The notes beneath the pieces are model-generated. The model made no database searches. It saw nothing but the letters and a program-made list of their open reading frames with translations, and had not been told where the DNA came from. The translations under genes were made by a program, and so were the position numbers. Shown piece after piece: positions 25,846 through 34,946 of a DNA stretch of 52,435 nucleotides. The stretch lies in NCBI GenBank assembly GCA_948439995.1, contig CAOJNP010000007.1:1-52435 (forward strand), in the 5' to 3' direction. Numbering within the stretch: position 1 is the first letter of the stretch; every line of letters begins with the position of its first letter. The DNA comes from an uncultured Erysipelotrichaceae bacterium. Lineage in GTDB: Bacteria > Bacillota_I > Bacilli_A > RF39 > UBA660.

Positions 25846-27819
25846 TTATATTAAAAAATTCAACATGTAATCTGCCATATCTGTACTAATATATCGATTA
25901 AAAGGAGCTGTATAATCTTTTTTTCCATCATAATGGCTCAAATGAGGGGTTACCAATACCAAACTATAGTCTGCATTTTTAGCTGGACCAACCATGGCCA
26001 AAGTAGAACTAATGGTTTTCGTATCTACTTTTCCATCTAAATCTTGATCATAAAAAGATTCACTGGTTCCTGTTTTACCATATGCATTAATGTCTTTTCT
26101 AACATAACCAGAGCCAGTACCATTATATAATACTTGTCTAAAACCTTCCTTAATTCGATCATAATAACCAACATCTAAATCAATTTTCGATAATGTTTCT
26201 GGCTCAAAATTCATCAAAAGTTCATTTTCAGGACTTCGAATTTCTTTTAACAAACTTAATTTTTTTCTTTCTCCATTTGTATGTATCGTATTAATATATT
26301 GTAATAATTCAACAGGTGTATAAGTATCATACTGTCCAATTGTTAAATTGAGCAATAAATCATCACTAATGGTTTTTCCAATTACTCCAATTTGTTCATT
26401 TGGTAAATCAATTCCTGTTTTACTTCCAAGACCATACATAGAAAAGACATCACGATACTTTTGAAAAACTTCTTCACTCGCATCTAATTTCATATCATAA
26501 GTATAATTTTTTCCAGCTAATTTAATGGCAGTTAAAAATTGATAATAATTACTTGACCATTTTAAAGCAGTAATATCATCTAATACTCCTAATTTTTTAT
26601 AAGAGCATTTTTCTGGAACCAAATAAAGTTTTACACAAGAATCTTGAATTTTTTTATGAATATCAATTACTCCATTTAAATAACCTACAGTATGACTCGC
26701 CCCTTTTACAATACTTCCTGATGTAAAAGAAGATAAAATAACATTTGTAGTAATTTCTTGGAATGTAACATTATGACCATTTTCTAACATGCGTCTTCCA
26801 CTAAGTGCTAATATAGAGCCAGTATTTGGATCACTCATCAAAGCATAATTTTCTTTTAAAAATTCTGTATTGGGCATTTTTTTTACTTCTAGTAAAGTTT
26901 TTTCTACTAACTCATCTAATTTTTGTTGCAAAGAAATATCTATAGATAAATAAACATCATTTCCTCTTTTTGCTTCTTTTACAAGGGTAAGAGATTTATC
27001 TGGATTTACAAAATAAACTGCTTTTGATCCTTGTAAATAAGAATCATATTGTTCTTCTAAATAACTTACTCCAACCACATCGGTAATTTTATAACCTTTT
27101 TCTAAATATTCATCTTTCTTCTCACTAGGAATTCCCTCACTCAATGATCCAAAAATACTTCGTAATGTCTCGTGATAAGGATAACTTCTTTTCCAAAATG
27201 AATCAATAAATACACCTGGAATATTTGCTTCCAAAATTTTTGCTACCAAAGATTCATCAGCTTCTTTTTCTATTATTTTTGTTTGATAAGAATAACCTTC
27301 ATTCATGACAGCATAAAATTTTGCTAAAATTTTTTCTTCTTTCGACATGGATTGTAACACATCTTCTTCAATTCTTTCTCTTTTTAATTTTTCTAAATCT
27401 TCATTTGTTAATTTTCTTGAAGCAACTAGTTCTTTTTCTTCCTCGGTAATCAATTTTGATACGATATCAGGATTGGAAAGAGCATAAAAATTACGGCACT
27501 CATCTTCATTTGCTTCTTCTAATAAAACATATTGCATTAATTGTTTTGCAATTTCAATTTCTTCTAAAAAATTAGGATTTTCAATCTTTCGATAAGTAAT
27601 CCGTTTGACTAATTCATTATCTACCAAAACATTCCCATTTCGATCTAAAATACGACCTCTCGGAGCACTATCTCCTTCGATATAAATTTCAGTTTTTTGT
27701 TTTAATAAATCAGAATATAATTCATGATTTTGAACATTTAAATATATAATTCTTCCAAAAATAATAGAAAATAGAAAAAAAAGTAATCCATAATAGGGCC
27801 AAAGTGTTTTTTTACTCAT
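25846..27819 (-). CDS. class B penicillin-binding protein (PBP2 type, no PASTA)
   Basis: Transpeptidase with one N-terminal membrane helix (about 9-27), the pedestal motif SAPRGRILDRNGNVL (51-65), a long charged helical insert (about 85-195) and a transpeptidase domain with S369-I-V-K372, S422-S-N424 and K582-T-G. Just after the KTG strand comes DQDLDGKVD (591-599), an EF-hand-like D-x-D-x-D-G loop. There are no PASTA repeats, unlike the PBP at 15007-17127, suggesting a side-wall or other non-septal role. The ATG at 27819 has GGTGA 6 bases upstream; longer in-frame starts run past it. No rodA-like partner gene is adjacent. Confidence 0.9.
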   Translation of the reverse strand: MSKKTLWPYYGLLFFLFSIIFGRIIYLNVQNHELYSDLLKQKTEIYIEGDSAPRGRILDRNGNVLVDNELVKRITYRKIENPNFLEEIEIAKQLMQYVLLEEANEDECRNFYALSNPDIVSKLITEEEKELVASRKLTNEDLEKLKRERIEEDVLQSMSKEEKILAKFYAVMNEGYSYQTKIIEKEADESLVAKILEANIPGVFIDSFWKRSYPYHETLRSIFGSLSEGIPSEKKDEYLEKGYKITDVVGVSYLEEQYDSYLQGSKAVYFVNPDKSLTLVKEAKRGNDVYLSIDISLQQKLDELVEKTLLEVKKMPNTEFLKENYALMSDPNTGSILALSGRRMLENGHNVTFQEITTNVILSSFTSGSIVKGASHTVGYLNGVIDIHKKIQDSCVKLYLVPEKCSYKKLGVLDDITALKWSSNYYQFLTAIKLAGKNYTYDMKLDASEEVFQKYRDVFSMYGLGSKTGIDLPNEQIGVIGKTISDDLLLNLTIGQYDTYTPVELLQYINTIHTNGERKKLSLLKEIRSPENELLMNFEPETLSKIDLDVGYYDRIKEGFRQVLYNGTGSGYVRKDINAYGKTGTSESFYDQDLDGKVDTKTISSTLAMVGPAKNADYSLVLVTPHLSHYDGKKDYTAPFNRYISTDMADYMLNFLI

Positions 27820-27881
27820 AGAATTCACCATTACTAGTATTCTTTTTTTTCCATATTTCATACAATAGGATAGGTGATAAT

Positions 27882-28142
27882 ATGTTTAATATAATAGAAA
27901 GATTTATGAATAAAATGACCAAAGAAGATATTCAAAATTTTGCAATAAAGAACAATGTAATTTTAAGTGAAGCAGAATTAGCATTTACTTATCAATTCGT
28001 AAAAAAGAATTGGAAAATTGTTTTAAGTAATCCGAATGCGTTTAATCTAGAACGTTACAAAGACAAATTCTCGGAAGAAAACTACTCCAAAATGAATCGT
28101 TTATTAAAAGAATACATGACTCGATATCAATCTTTTTTATAA
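27882..28142 (+). CDS. yqfT: DUF2624 (YqfT-like) small protein
   Basis: 86 residues, helical and charged, beginning MFNIIERFMNKMTKEDI. The pattern of an N-terminal helix, a central AIKNNVILSEAEL helix and a C-terminal NYSKMNRLLKEYM helix resembles DUF2624 proteins such as Bacillus YqfT. The gene lies beside endonuclease IV, as yqfT lies near yqfS (nfo) in Bacillus, though here the two are convergent. AGGTGAT lies just before the ATG. Its last 16 bases overlap the end of nfo on the other strand. Function unknown. Confidence 0.65.
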   Translation: MFNIIERFMNKMTKEDIQNFAIKNNVILSEAELAFTYQFVKKNWKIVLSNPNAFNLERYKDKFSEENYSKMNRLLKEYMTRYQSFL

Positions 28143-29035
28143 AAAGAAACAATATCTTCATATAAATTTTGATTCAACGTTTGATTTTTTAAACTCATAA
28201 TTTCAAATCGATATGGTGGATAAATTCGAGTTTTATCTTCTTTGTTATTTCCTACATAAGGAGTTTCTAAAATAAAAGGAACTTCTTTTAATTTTGGATG
28301 ATTTAAAATACTTAGAAGAACATCAAATCCAATGGTTCCAAATCCTATATTTTCATGACGATCTTTATGAGTTCCACATTCATTTTTACTATCATTTAAA
28401 TGAACACATTTTAAACTATCTAGACCAATTAGTTCATCCAATTGTTGTAAAAAAGAATCAAAGTTTTTTAAAGAATAACCCGCATCATTTAAATGACATG
28501 TATCAATACAAACACCAACATGTTCTTTTCCAACTTGATCAAGTATTTGTTTTATTTCTTCTAAATTACAACCGCATTCCGTTCCTTTACCAGCCATTGT
28601 TTCTAAAAGAATGTTACACGTTTGATCTTTTCTTAGAACGAAATTTAAAGCTTCAATAATATTTTGAATTCCTTCTTCATGAGTTAATCCAACTGCACTT
28701 CCAGGATGAAGAACAATATTTGTAATTCCCATCGATTCACAACGATCAATTTCATTTTTCAAAAATTGAATACTAAATTCCCATTTATTCTTATCTTTTT
28801 TATTGGCTAAATTAATGATATAAGGTGCATGACAAATAACATGAGAAAGATCCATTTGATGCTCTTTCATGTAAGTTTTTGCTTCTAAAATCAAATTTTG
28901 ATCCAATGGTTTTCTTATTGTATTTTGTGGAGCGCCTGTATAAAACATAAAAGTATTCGCTCCATATTCAGTTGCTTGTTTTGCACACCCAAGCAACTGT
29001 TCAATACCAAAATTAACATGACATCCTAAAATCAT
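28127..29035 (-). CDS. nfo: endonuclease IV (AP endonuclease)
   Basis: Zinc enzyme that cuts 5' of abasic sites in base-excision repair. Metal ligands can be followed through the TIM barrel: H69 (ICHAPY), H110 (VLHPGS), E145 (LLETMAGKG), D178 and H181 (CIDTCHLNDAG), H212 (VHLNDSK), D225 and H227 (KDRHENIG) and a late Glu in FILETP. Length 302 is typical. It ends tail-to-tail over the YqfT-like gene by 16 bases. Confidence 0.96.
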   Translation of the reverse strand: MILGCHVNFGIEQLLGCAKQATEYGANTFMFYTGAPQNTIRKPLDQNLILEAKTYMKEHQMDLSHVICHAPYIINLANKKDKNKWEFSIQFLKNEIDRCESMGITNIVLHPGSAVGLTHEEGIQNIIEALNFVLRKDQTCNILLETMAGKGTECGCNLEEIKQILDQVGKEHVGVCIDTCHLNDAGYSLKNFDSFLQQLDELIGLDSLKCVHLNDSKNECGTHKDRHENIGFGTIGFDVLLSILNHPKLKEVPFILETPYVGNNKEDKTRIYPPYRFEIMSLKNQTLNQNLYEDIVSFYKKD

Positions 29036-29069
29036 AGCATCACTCTTTCTAAAGAAAATTATAACAAAG

Positions 29070-29091
29070 AAAAAAAGACTTTCAAAGTCTT
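29070..29091 (-). terminator. terminator after the pseudopilin gene
   Basis: AAGACTTT pairs with AAAGTCTT on the minus strand, followed by T residues, a few bases after the pseudopilin stop codon. Confidence 0.75.
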
Positions 29092-29095
29092 ATTT

Positions 29096-29557
29096 TTATC
29101 TTAAAGTAACTCCTTCTCCTCCACAAGTATCCGAATTATTTCCAGATAATTCAGAAGGAGGATTTCCAGGATCCAAAGAACTGGCATTAAAACCACTTAA
29201 CGTATACTTTCCATTACTATACCAAATTCTATAAGTTGCAGTAGCACCACTTGCATCCACTAATACACTTCCATTTGCTTCTCCTGCTTTTTCTAAATAC
29301 CCATTTGCCCTTAAATAACTAACACTCATACAAAATTTATTTCCATTTGCTTTATTATTTAATAACGCATCTGTATAAGCAAGTTTTGCTGTCTCAACTA
29401 TGCTTTGTGCATCAATTATAAATGCTTTTTTTTGAGAATTAGTTAATACCGTTGTTACATTTGTCGCTGCAAATAACATAATAATTGCTAGTATTGTAAT
29501 AACTGCTAAAAGTTCGATCAATGTAAAACCTTTTTTATTTAACACTTTGCTACCCAT
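29096..29557 (-). CDS. type II/IV (pseudo)pilin-like protein
   Basis: 153 residues with a class III signal: a short basic leader ending KKG, then FTLIELLAVITILAIIM, where cleavage after Gly10 would leave N-methyl-Phe and the conserved Glu at +5. The rest is a long helix and a small globular head with two Cys near the ends (CMSVSYLRANG and DTCGGEG). It resembles ComGC/GspG-type major pseudopilins. No pilus ATPase, inner-membrane platform or prepilin peptidase gene is in the window. AGAGG precedes the ATG and a terminator follows, so it may stand alone. Confidence 0.88.
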   Translation of the reverse strand: MGSKVLNKKGFTLIELLAVITILAIIMLFAATNVTTVLTNSQKKAFIIDAQSIVETAKLAYTDALLNNKANGNKFCMSVSYLRANGYLEKAGEANGSVLVDASGATATYRIWYSNGKYTLSGFNASSLDPGNPPSELSGNNSDTCGGEGVTLR

Positions 29558-29621
29558 AAGATTAACCTCTTTCTACTAATAATACCATTATAGCTCATTC
29601 TTAAAAATGAAGTCAATCTAT

Positions 29622-29846
29622 TTATGCTTTAAATGCACTTAGAAAGCTACTAACTAAGTCAATATTGTCAATCGCATCATTTATTTTATCTGTGGTTCTT
29701 AAATGATACATGTCTTTCATCGCTTCAAAAAATTCTTTTGTTAGATCTTGATTTCGATTTAAATTTTTAAACCAATATGAATTTTCTTTTAAATATTGAT
29801 ACATATTTTTTTCATTTTTAATTTTCATTTGTGCTTCTAATTGCAT
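29622..29846 (-). CDS. ylbE: YlbE-like protein
   Basis: 74 residues, helical. The segment YLKENSYWFKNLNRNQ followed by a helical tail (SSFLSAFKA) matches the Bacillus YlbE family, a short protein of unknown role found next to ylbD. GAGG lies upstream within the end of ylbD, and the ATG is 2 bases after the ylbD stop, so the two are coupled. Confidence 0.72.
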   Translation of the reverse strand: MQLEAQMKIKNEKNMYQYLKENSYWFKNLNRNQDLTKEFFEAMKDMYHLRTTDKINDAIDNIDLVSSFLSAFKA

Positions 29847-29848
29847 AT

Positions 29849-30214
29849 TTAATCCTCGAAAAATTTATTTAAAGGTCTTGGAGTAATTGGCCCCTTAGCC
29901 AAGTTACTGACCCCTTCTGTTCCTTTTTGTGTTAATTCTTGAACTAAATTCAATGCTTTTTGTGCTGTTTTAATATGTTCTTGAATAGAATTCATATCAA
30001 TATTTTTTAATTTTTCTGCCAAACCTGCTACATTTGTGGTATCTGTATTTTCTATACGATCCGTTTTAAGATATCCATTCCAAGCATCCTCTTTCTCACC
30101 ATAAATATCATAAATCTCGTAAAATTTTTGCCATGACATACTTCCATCTCTCACATAAGAAACAAGTTCTGGGTGATTGCTTGCAAATAATTTAAATTCC
30201 TCTTTTTTACCCAT
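29849..30214 (-). CDS. ylbD: YlbD-like putative spore coat protein
   Basis: 121 residues. The N-terminal half (FKLFASNHPELVSYVRDG then WQKFYEIYDIYGE...W) matches the YlbD family, annotated as putative spore coat proteins in Bacillus. The C-terminal half is a predicted helix followed by a Pro-rich end. It is followed directly by ylbE, as in Bacillus. Its AGGTGA ribosome site lies in the right arm of a hairpin (30216-30256) after parC, which may limit its translation or transcription. Confidence 0.75.
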   Translation of the reverse strand: MGKKEEFKLFASNHPELVSYVRDGSMSWQKFYEIYDIYGEKEDAWNGYLKTDRIENTDTTNVAGLAEKLKNIDMNSIQEHIKTAQKALNLVQELTQKGTEGVSNLAKGPITPRPLNKFFED

Positions 30215-30256
30215 AAAAAATCACCTATTACATTGTAATCGTAACAAGTGATTTTT
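30215..30256 (-). terminator. hairpin between parC and ylbD (terminator or ribosome-site-masking leader)
   Basis: On the minus strand AAAAATCAC (30248-30256) pairs with GTGATTTTT (30216-30224), with a nested ATTACA/TGTAAT element in the loop. A T run follows. It begins 4 bases after the parC stop and its right arm contains the ylbD ribosome site. Confidence 0.65.
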
Positions 30257-30260
30257 ATGA

Positions 30261-32771
30261 TTAAAGTTTAAAATCATCTATAAAATCATCAATGGTAAAT
30301 TCTTTGGTCTCTGATTTTTTTTCTTCGATTCGATTTTCTTTTTCTTCCTCTATTTTTGCTTCTTTTTTAAATAAACATGGTTTTATGAAAATCGCATCAA
30401 TTGGATATTTTGAAATATTAGATCCTGTACTAGCCAAGTCCATGATGGTAATATCACTATTTTTGATTTCCTTTAATTCACTATCTGATTTAATAATAAC
30501 ACTATCTTTAGAAATAGTTGGAAAAGCAGTAAAAATCTCATAAGAAACTGATTTCACTTTTTTTATCAAAGAATTTCCTCTTTTTGCACGACCCGTTTCT
30601 ACAATTTCTTCTATTTTAACTCGTTTAGCCGTTTTTTGAGTAGTAAAAAGGTTTAAATAATCTGAAGATTCAAAAGCAAATGCTGCAACAGCAACGTCTT
30701 CTTTTAAATTAATCCCTTTGACTCCACTTCCTTTTACTCCCACTAAAGGAATTTCTTCAGGAGAAAAAGAAACATAATAACCATTTTTGGAAACAATCAT
30801 AATTTTCTTTTTTTCTTCAAAAACAGAAATAACTTCATCTTCTTCTTTTAATTTCATAGCTAACATTGCTTTTGAAGTACGTGTAACCTCGTAATCACGA
30901 GCAAGTGTTTTTTTAATCATCCCATTTTTGGAAACTGTAATGATTCTATTTTCTGGTTCATACAAGAAACTTTGAACTACAGTTTCTCCTGTTTGTAACA
31001 TAACAATACTATTAATATGCTTACCTAAATCTTTCCATTTCACTTCTGGAATTTTATGGACAGGAATAAATAAATAATTTCCTAAATTTGTAAAAATAAG
31101 TAGAGAATCTAAAGTAGTAGTTTGATAAAGTCCCAAAACATAATCTCCTGGTTTCATAGTAGTTTCTTCTTCATTACTAGAAGAATAACTTTTTAAATTA
31201 ACACGTTTGATATATCCTTCTTTTGTTACCACTACCACAACATTTTCTTTTGGGATAATACTTTTCATATCCAATTTAATTTCTGTCACTTCATCATGAA
31301 TTTCCGTTCTTCTAGGACTTCCGTATTCCTTTTTAATCACTTTTAATTCTGTTTTCATAACATGTTTCAAAGCTTCTTCATTATTTAAAATTTCGCCCCA
31401 TAAATACATATTTTTTTCAAGTTTTTTCATTTCTTCTTCAATTTCAGCAATATCCGTATTGGTTAAACGATATAATTGTAATTCAACAATTGCTTTGGCT
31501 TGTTCAAAAGTAAAAGAAAATTCTAAAACTAAATTATCAATCGCATTGCTTTTATTTTTACTAGCTCGAATCACACGAATGACTTCATCTAAAATACCAA
31601 TCGCTTTAACCAAGCCTTCTAAAATATGATATCTTGCTTTGGCATGATCAAAATCAAATTGCGTTCTTCTTGTTACTACTTCTTTTTGATGAGCAATAAA
31701 GGCATCCAATATTTCTAAAATACCTACTAATTTTGGACGACGATTTACAATTGCCACCATATTAAAATTATAATTAATTTGTAAATCAGTGTTTTTAAGA
31801 AGGTAATTTAATACTAATTCAGAATTCGCACCACTTTTTAAATCAATGACAATTCTTGCCATATGATCATGATCCGATTCATCGATTACGTCATTAATTC
31901 CTTCTACTTTTTTATCCAGTTTAATTTCTGTAATCTTTTTAATTAATTGTTCTTTTACAACTTCATAAGGAATGGAATGCACAATAATTTGTTCATGATT
32001 TCCCGATTTGATTAACTCTGTTTTTGCTTTTAAAACAACTTTTCCTTTTCCAGTTTTATAAGCTTCTTGTAAGCCGCTTTTTCCTTCCAATACTCCAGCG
32101 GTTGGAAAATCGGGTCCTTTTAAAATCTCTAAAATCGTTTCTAGTTTACAATTTTGATTTTCAATTCTTTTAATTGTAGCATCAATTACTTCACTTAAAT
32201 TATGTGGAGGAATATTAGTAGCATAACCAGCACTAATTCCAGTAGAACCATTGATTAGTAAATTAGGAAAAGAAGCTGGTAAAACGGTTGGTTCTAATTC
32301 GGTATCATCAAAATTATAAGTCATCTTAACCGTATTTTTATGAATCGAATCAAGCATAACTTCAGCAAATTTTGAAAGACGGGCTTCGGTATAACGCATA
32401 GCAGCTGGTCCATCTCCATCAATACTACCATTATTACCATGAATATCAATAAATATTTCACGCATTTTCCATGGCTGACTCATACGAATTAAAGCATCAT
32501 AAATAGAAGAATCACCATGAGGATGATATTTTCCCATAATATCACCAACTGCTCGAGCACTTTTTCGGTAAGGTTTATCATAAGTAAAGTGAGAACTATA
32601 CATACCATATAAAATACGTCTTTGAACTGGTTTTAAACCATCCCTTACATCAGGTAAAGCACGTTCTTGAATAATCTCTTTGGCATATCTTCCAAATCCT
32701 GTTCCCATAATCTCTTCTAAACTATAATCATATATTTTTTCAATGATTGTTTTTTCTGTTTTCTTTGACAT
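30261..32771 (-). CDS. parC: DNA topoisomerase IV subunit A
   Basis: Breakage-reunion subunit that decatenates chromosomes with ParE. The catalytic Tyr127 lies in AAMRYTEARLSK. The segment HGNNGSIDGDGPAAM is the Gram-positive ParC form rather than the GNFGSVDGD form of GyrA. GKYHPHGDSSIYD is the quinolone-resistance region, with Ser at the usual Ser positions. The C-terminal beta-pinwheel follows (about 495-800) and ends in an acidic tail, giving 836 residues, a little long for ParC. Order parE-parC with a 163-base gap is standard. Confidence 0.93.
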   Translation of the reverse strand: MSKKTEKTIIEKIYDYSLEEIMGTGFGRYAKEIIQERALPDVRDGLKPVQRRILYGMYSSHFTYDKPYRKSARAVGDIMGKYHPHGDSSIYDALIRMSQPWKMREIFIDIHGNNGSIDGDGPAAMRYTEARLSKFAEVMLDSIHKNTVKMTYNFDDTELEPTVLPASFPNLLINGSTGISAGYATNIPPHNLSEVIDATIKRIENQNCKLETILEILKGPDFPTAGVLEGKSGLQEAYKTGKGKVVLKAKTELIKSGNHEQIIVHSIPYEVVKEQLIKKITEIKLDKKVEGINDVIDESDHDHMARIVIDLKSGANSELVLNYLLKNTDLQINYNFNMVAIVNRRPKLVGILEILDAFIAHQKEVVTRRTQFDFDHAKARYHILEGLVKAIGILDEVIRVIRASKNKSNAIDNLVLEFSFTFEQAKAIVELQLYRLTNTDIAEIEEEMKKLEKNMYLWGEILNNEEALKHVMKTELKVIKKEYGSPRRTEIHDEVTEIKLDMKSIIPKENVVVVVTKEGYIKRVNLKSYSSSNEEETTMKPGDYVLGLYQTTTLDSLLIFTNLGNYLFIPVHKIPEVKWKDLGKHINSIVMLQTGETVVQSFLYEPENRIITVSKNGMIKKTLARDYEVTRTSKAMLAMKLKEEDEVISVFEEKKKIMIVSKNGYYVSFSPEEIPLVGVKGSGVKGINLKEDVAVAAFAFESSDYLNLFTTQKTAKRVKIEEIVETGRAKRGNSLIKKVKSVSYEIFTAFPTISKDSVIIKSDSELKEIKNSDITIMDLASTGSNISKYPIDAIFIKPCLFKKEAKIEEEKENRIEEKKSETKEFTIDDFIDDFKL

Positions 32772-32934
32772 ATTTGTTACCTCATTTCTATTTCCTAAAA
32801 TAATGTTATTTTTTGGTAATATTTTTACAAGTCTTAAATAAAATTACTGAACTTTAACTTATTTTAGGTAAGATCAAATTTTTGACAACACGAAAACATA
32901 CTATTTGAATGTTTCTTCTTTTAAATTATTACAA

Positions 32935-34836
32935 TTATTTTCGAAAATCATCCTCTAGTGTAAAATCAACATTTTCATTAATCCATTCTTTTCTTGGCTC
33001 CACATGATCTCCCATTAACACATGAATTCTTTTTTCTGCAAGAGCAGCATCTGTTAAATTAACACGCATAAGTCTTCTATGTGCTGGATCCATTGTTGTT
33101 TCATAAAGTTCTTCTGCATTCATTTCTCCTAACCCTTTAAATCTTTGAATTTTATAAGAACCTTTCATTTTTTGTTTCATTTCTTCTAATTCTTCATCAT
33201 CTGCAATATAAATCGTTTCTTTATTATTACTAATGGAATATAAAGGTGGAGTAGCAATATAAAGCATACCTTCTTCAATTAAGGGACGCATAAAACGATA
33301 AAAGAATGTAATCAAAAGAATTTGAATATGACTTCCATCTACATCGGCATCGGTCATGATAATCACTTTTCCATAATTGCTATCACGTGGATCAAAATCA
33401 CTTCCAAGCCCTGCTCCAATTGCATATTCAATCTGCTTTAATTCTGCATTACTAGCAATATCATTTTGACTTGCTTTCTCACAATTTAATACTTTTCCAC
33501 GAAGTGGTAAAATAGCTTGGGTTTCACGATTTCGATAAAGTTTTGCAGAACCTCCTGCACTATCTCCTTCCACTAAAAACAGTTCATTTTTTTCATAATT
33601 TTTTCCCGTTGCTTTAGCAAGTTTTTCACTTAACACTCGTTCTTTACTATTTTTTCCCATTCCTTTTCTTACTTGTTCTCTTGCTTTTCTTGCTGCTTCT
33701 CGAGCATTTTTACTTTGAATTGCTTTATTTAATATCATCAAAGAAATCTCTTTATTTTCTTCTAAAAAAAATTTTAAATGTTCATAAGTAACACTTTCTG
33801 TAATACTTCTTGCTTCTGGCGTTCCAAGTTTTCCTTTGGTTTGTCCTTCAAATTGTAATAAACTTTCTGGAACTTTTAATGAAATGACTGCAGTTAATCC
33901 TTCTCTTACGTCACTTCCTTCTAAACTTTGACCATTTTTTAAGATTCCATTACTTTTGGCATATTCATTAAATGCTTTTGTAATTCCAGTTTTAAAGCCG
34001 ACTTCGTGAGTTCCACCATCACCTGTTTTTACATGATTCACAAATGACTCAATATTTTCATTAAAAGATTCTGAATATTGCATGGCAACTTCTACTTCAA
34101 TTCCATTTTTACTTCCGTTAAAATGAATCACATTATGAAGTGTTTTTTTATTTTCATTCATGTATTCTACAAAATTAATAATTCCATCTTCATAATGAAA
34201 TTTTGCTTCTTTTTTATCTTCTTCATCAACAACTTCAATGGTTAACCCTGATAATAAAAAGGCACTTTCTTGCATTCTTTCACAAATGGTTGTATAAGAA
34301 AAACTACAGTTTTTAAAGATTTCATAATCTGGTAAAAAAGTAACCATCGTTCCCGTTTTTTTTGTGTCTCCAATTACTTTAAGCGGAATTTCTACATTAC
34401 CACCATTCGAAAAACGAATATTGCAGATTTTTCCATCTTTATAAATCGTTACATCCATCCATTTGGATAGTGCATTTACAACACTTGCTCCAACTCCATG
34501 AAGTCCTCCACTTACTTTATATCCGCCTTCTTCAAATTTCCCACCAGCATGTAAAATCGTATAAATTACTTCTGGAGTACTTTTTCCACTTGCATGCATT
34601 CCAGTTGGAACTCCTCTTCCATTATCCAAAATGGTAACACTGCCATCTTTGTGTAATGTAATTTTAATAGCATCTCCATAACCATTAATGACTTCGTCCA
34701 TAGAATTATCGACAATTTCCCATATTAAATGATGTAACCCGCGTTTATCTGTAGATCCTATATACATTCCAGGTCTTTTTCTTACTGCTTCTAATCCTTC
34801 TAAAATCTTTATGGATGTCTCATCATATTTTGCCAT
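32935..34836 (-). CDS. parE: DNA topoisomerase IV subunit B
   Basis: GHKL-type ATPase subunit. Seen are RKRPGMYIGS (20-29), catalytic Glu40 in WEIVDN, DNGRGVP (71-77), GGLHGVG (110-116), and the Toprim motifs EGDSAGG and TDADVDGSH followed by RFKGLGEM. Product 633 residues, ParE-sized. ATG at 34836 (MAKYDETS) has AAGGTGA 6 bases upstream; a longer in-frame extension to 34932 has no ribosome site and an unlikely hydrophobic sequence. ParE rather than GyrB is based mainly on pairing with a ParC-type gene. Confidence 0.92.
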   Translation of the reverse strand: MAKYDETSIKILEGLEAVRKRPGMYIGSTDKRGLHHLIWEIVDNSMDEVINGYGDAIKITLHKDGSVTILDNGRGVPTGMHASGKSTPEVIYTILHAGGKFEEGGYKVSGGLHGVGASVVNALSKWMDVTIYKDGKICNIRFSNGGNVEIPLKVIGDTKKTGTMVTFLPDYEIFKNCSFSYTTICERMQESAFLLSGLTIEVVDEEDKKEAKFHYEDGIINFVEYMNENKKTLHNVIHFNGSKNGIEVEVAMQYSESFNENIESFVNHVKTGDGGTHEVGFKTGITKAFNEYAKSNGILKNGQSLEGSDVREGLTAVISLKVPESLLQFEGQTKGKLGTPEARSITESVTYEHLKFFLEENKEISLMILNKAIQSKNAREAARKAREQVRKGMGKNSKERVLSEKLAKATGKNYEKNELFLVEGDSAGGSAKLYRNRETQAILPLRGKVLNCEKASQNDIASNAELKQIEYAIGAGLGSDFDPRDSNYGKVIIMTDADVDGSHIQILLITFFYRFMRPLIEEGMLYIATPPLYSISNNKETIYIADDEELEEMKQKMKGSYKIQRFKGLGEMNAEELYETTMDPAHRRLMRVNLTDAALAEKRIHVLMGDHVEPRKEWINENVDFTLEDDFRK

Positions 34837-34908
34837 ATCATTCACCTTAAAAAGTATATCATGAAAGTCAATCATTTCGCAAAAAAAATATGTCAAAAAA
34901 ATGCCAAG

Positions 34909-34946
34909 AAAAAAAGAGTTAGAATCTTTCAAAATTATTCTTTCTC
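34909..34946 (-). terminator. terminator between the membrane protein gene and parE
   Basis: On the minus strand the last codons of the membrane protein gene (GAG...AGAAT) pair with ATTCT...CTC, followed by seven T, so the stop codon lies inside the stem-loop. Confidence 0.6.

Noticed and set aside
32794-32868. 10-base inverted repeat CCTAAAATAA / TTATTTTAGG in the parE-parC gap
   Set aside because: Arms are 55 bases apart and very AT-rich; chance in this composition is plausible and no promoter or terminator fits it.
30261-34836. Gyrase (gyrA/gyrB) as the identity of the topoisomerase pair
   Set aside because: GNNGSIDGDGP in the A subunit is the ParC form, and the B-then-A order with a gap fits parE-parC. 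Gyrase is expected near the origin.
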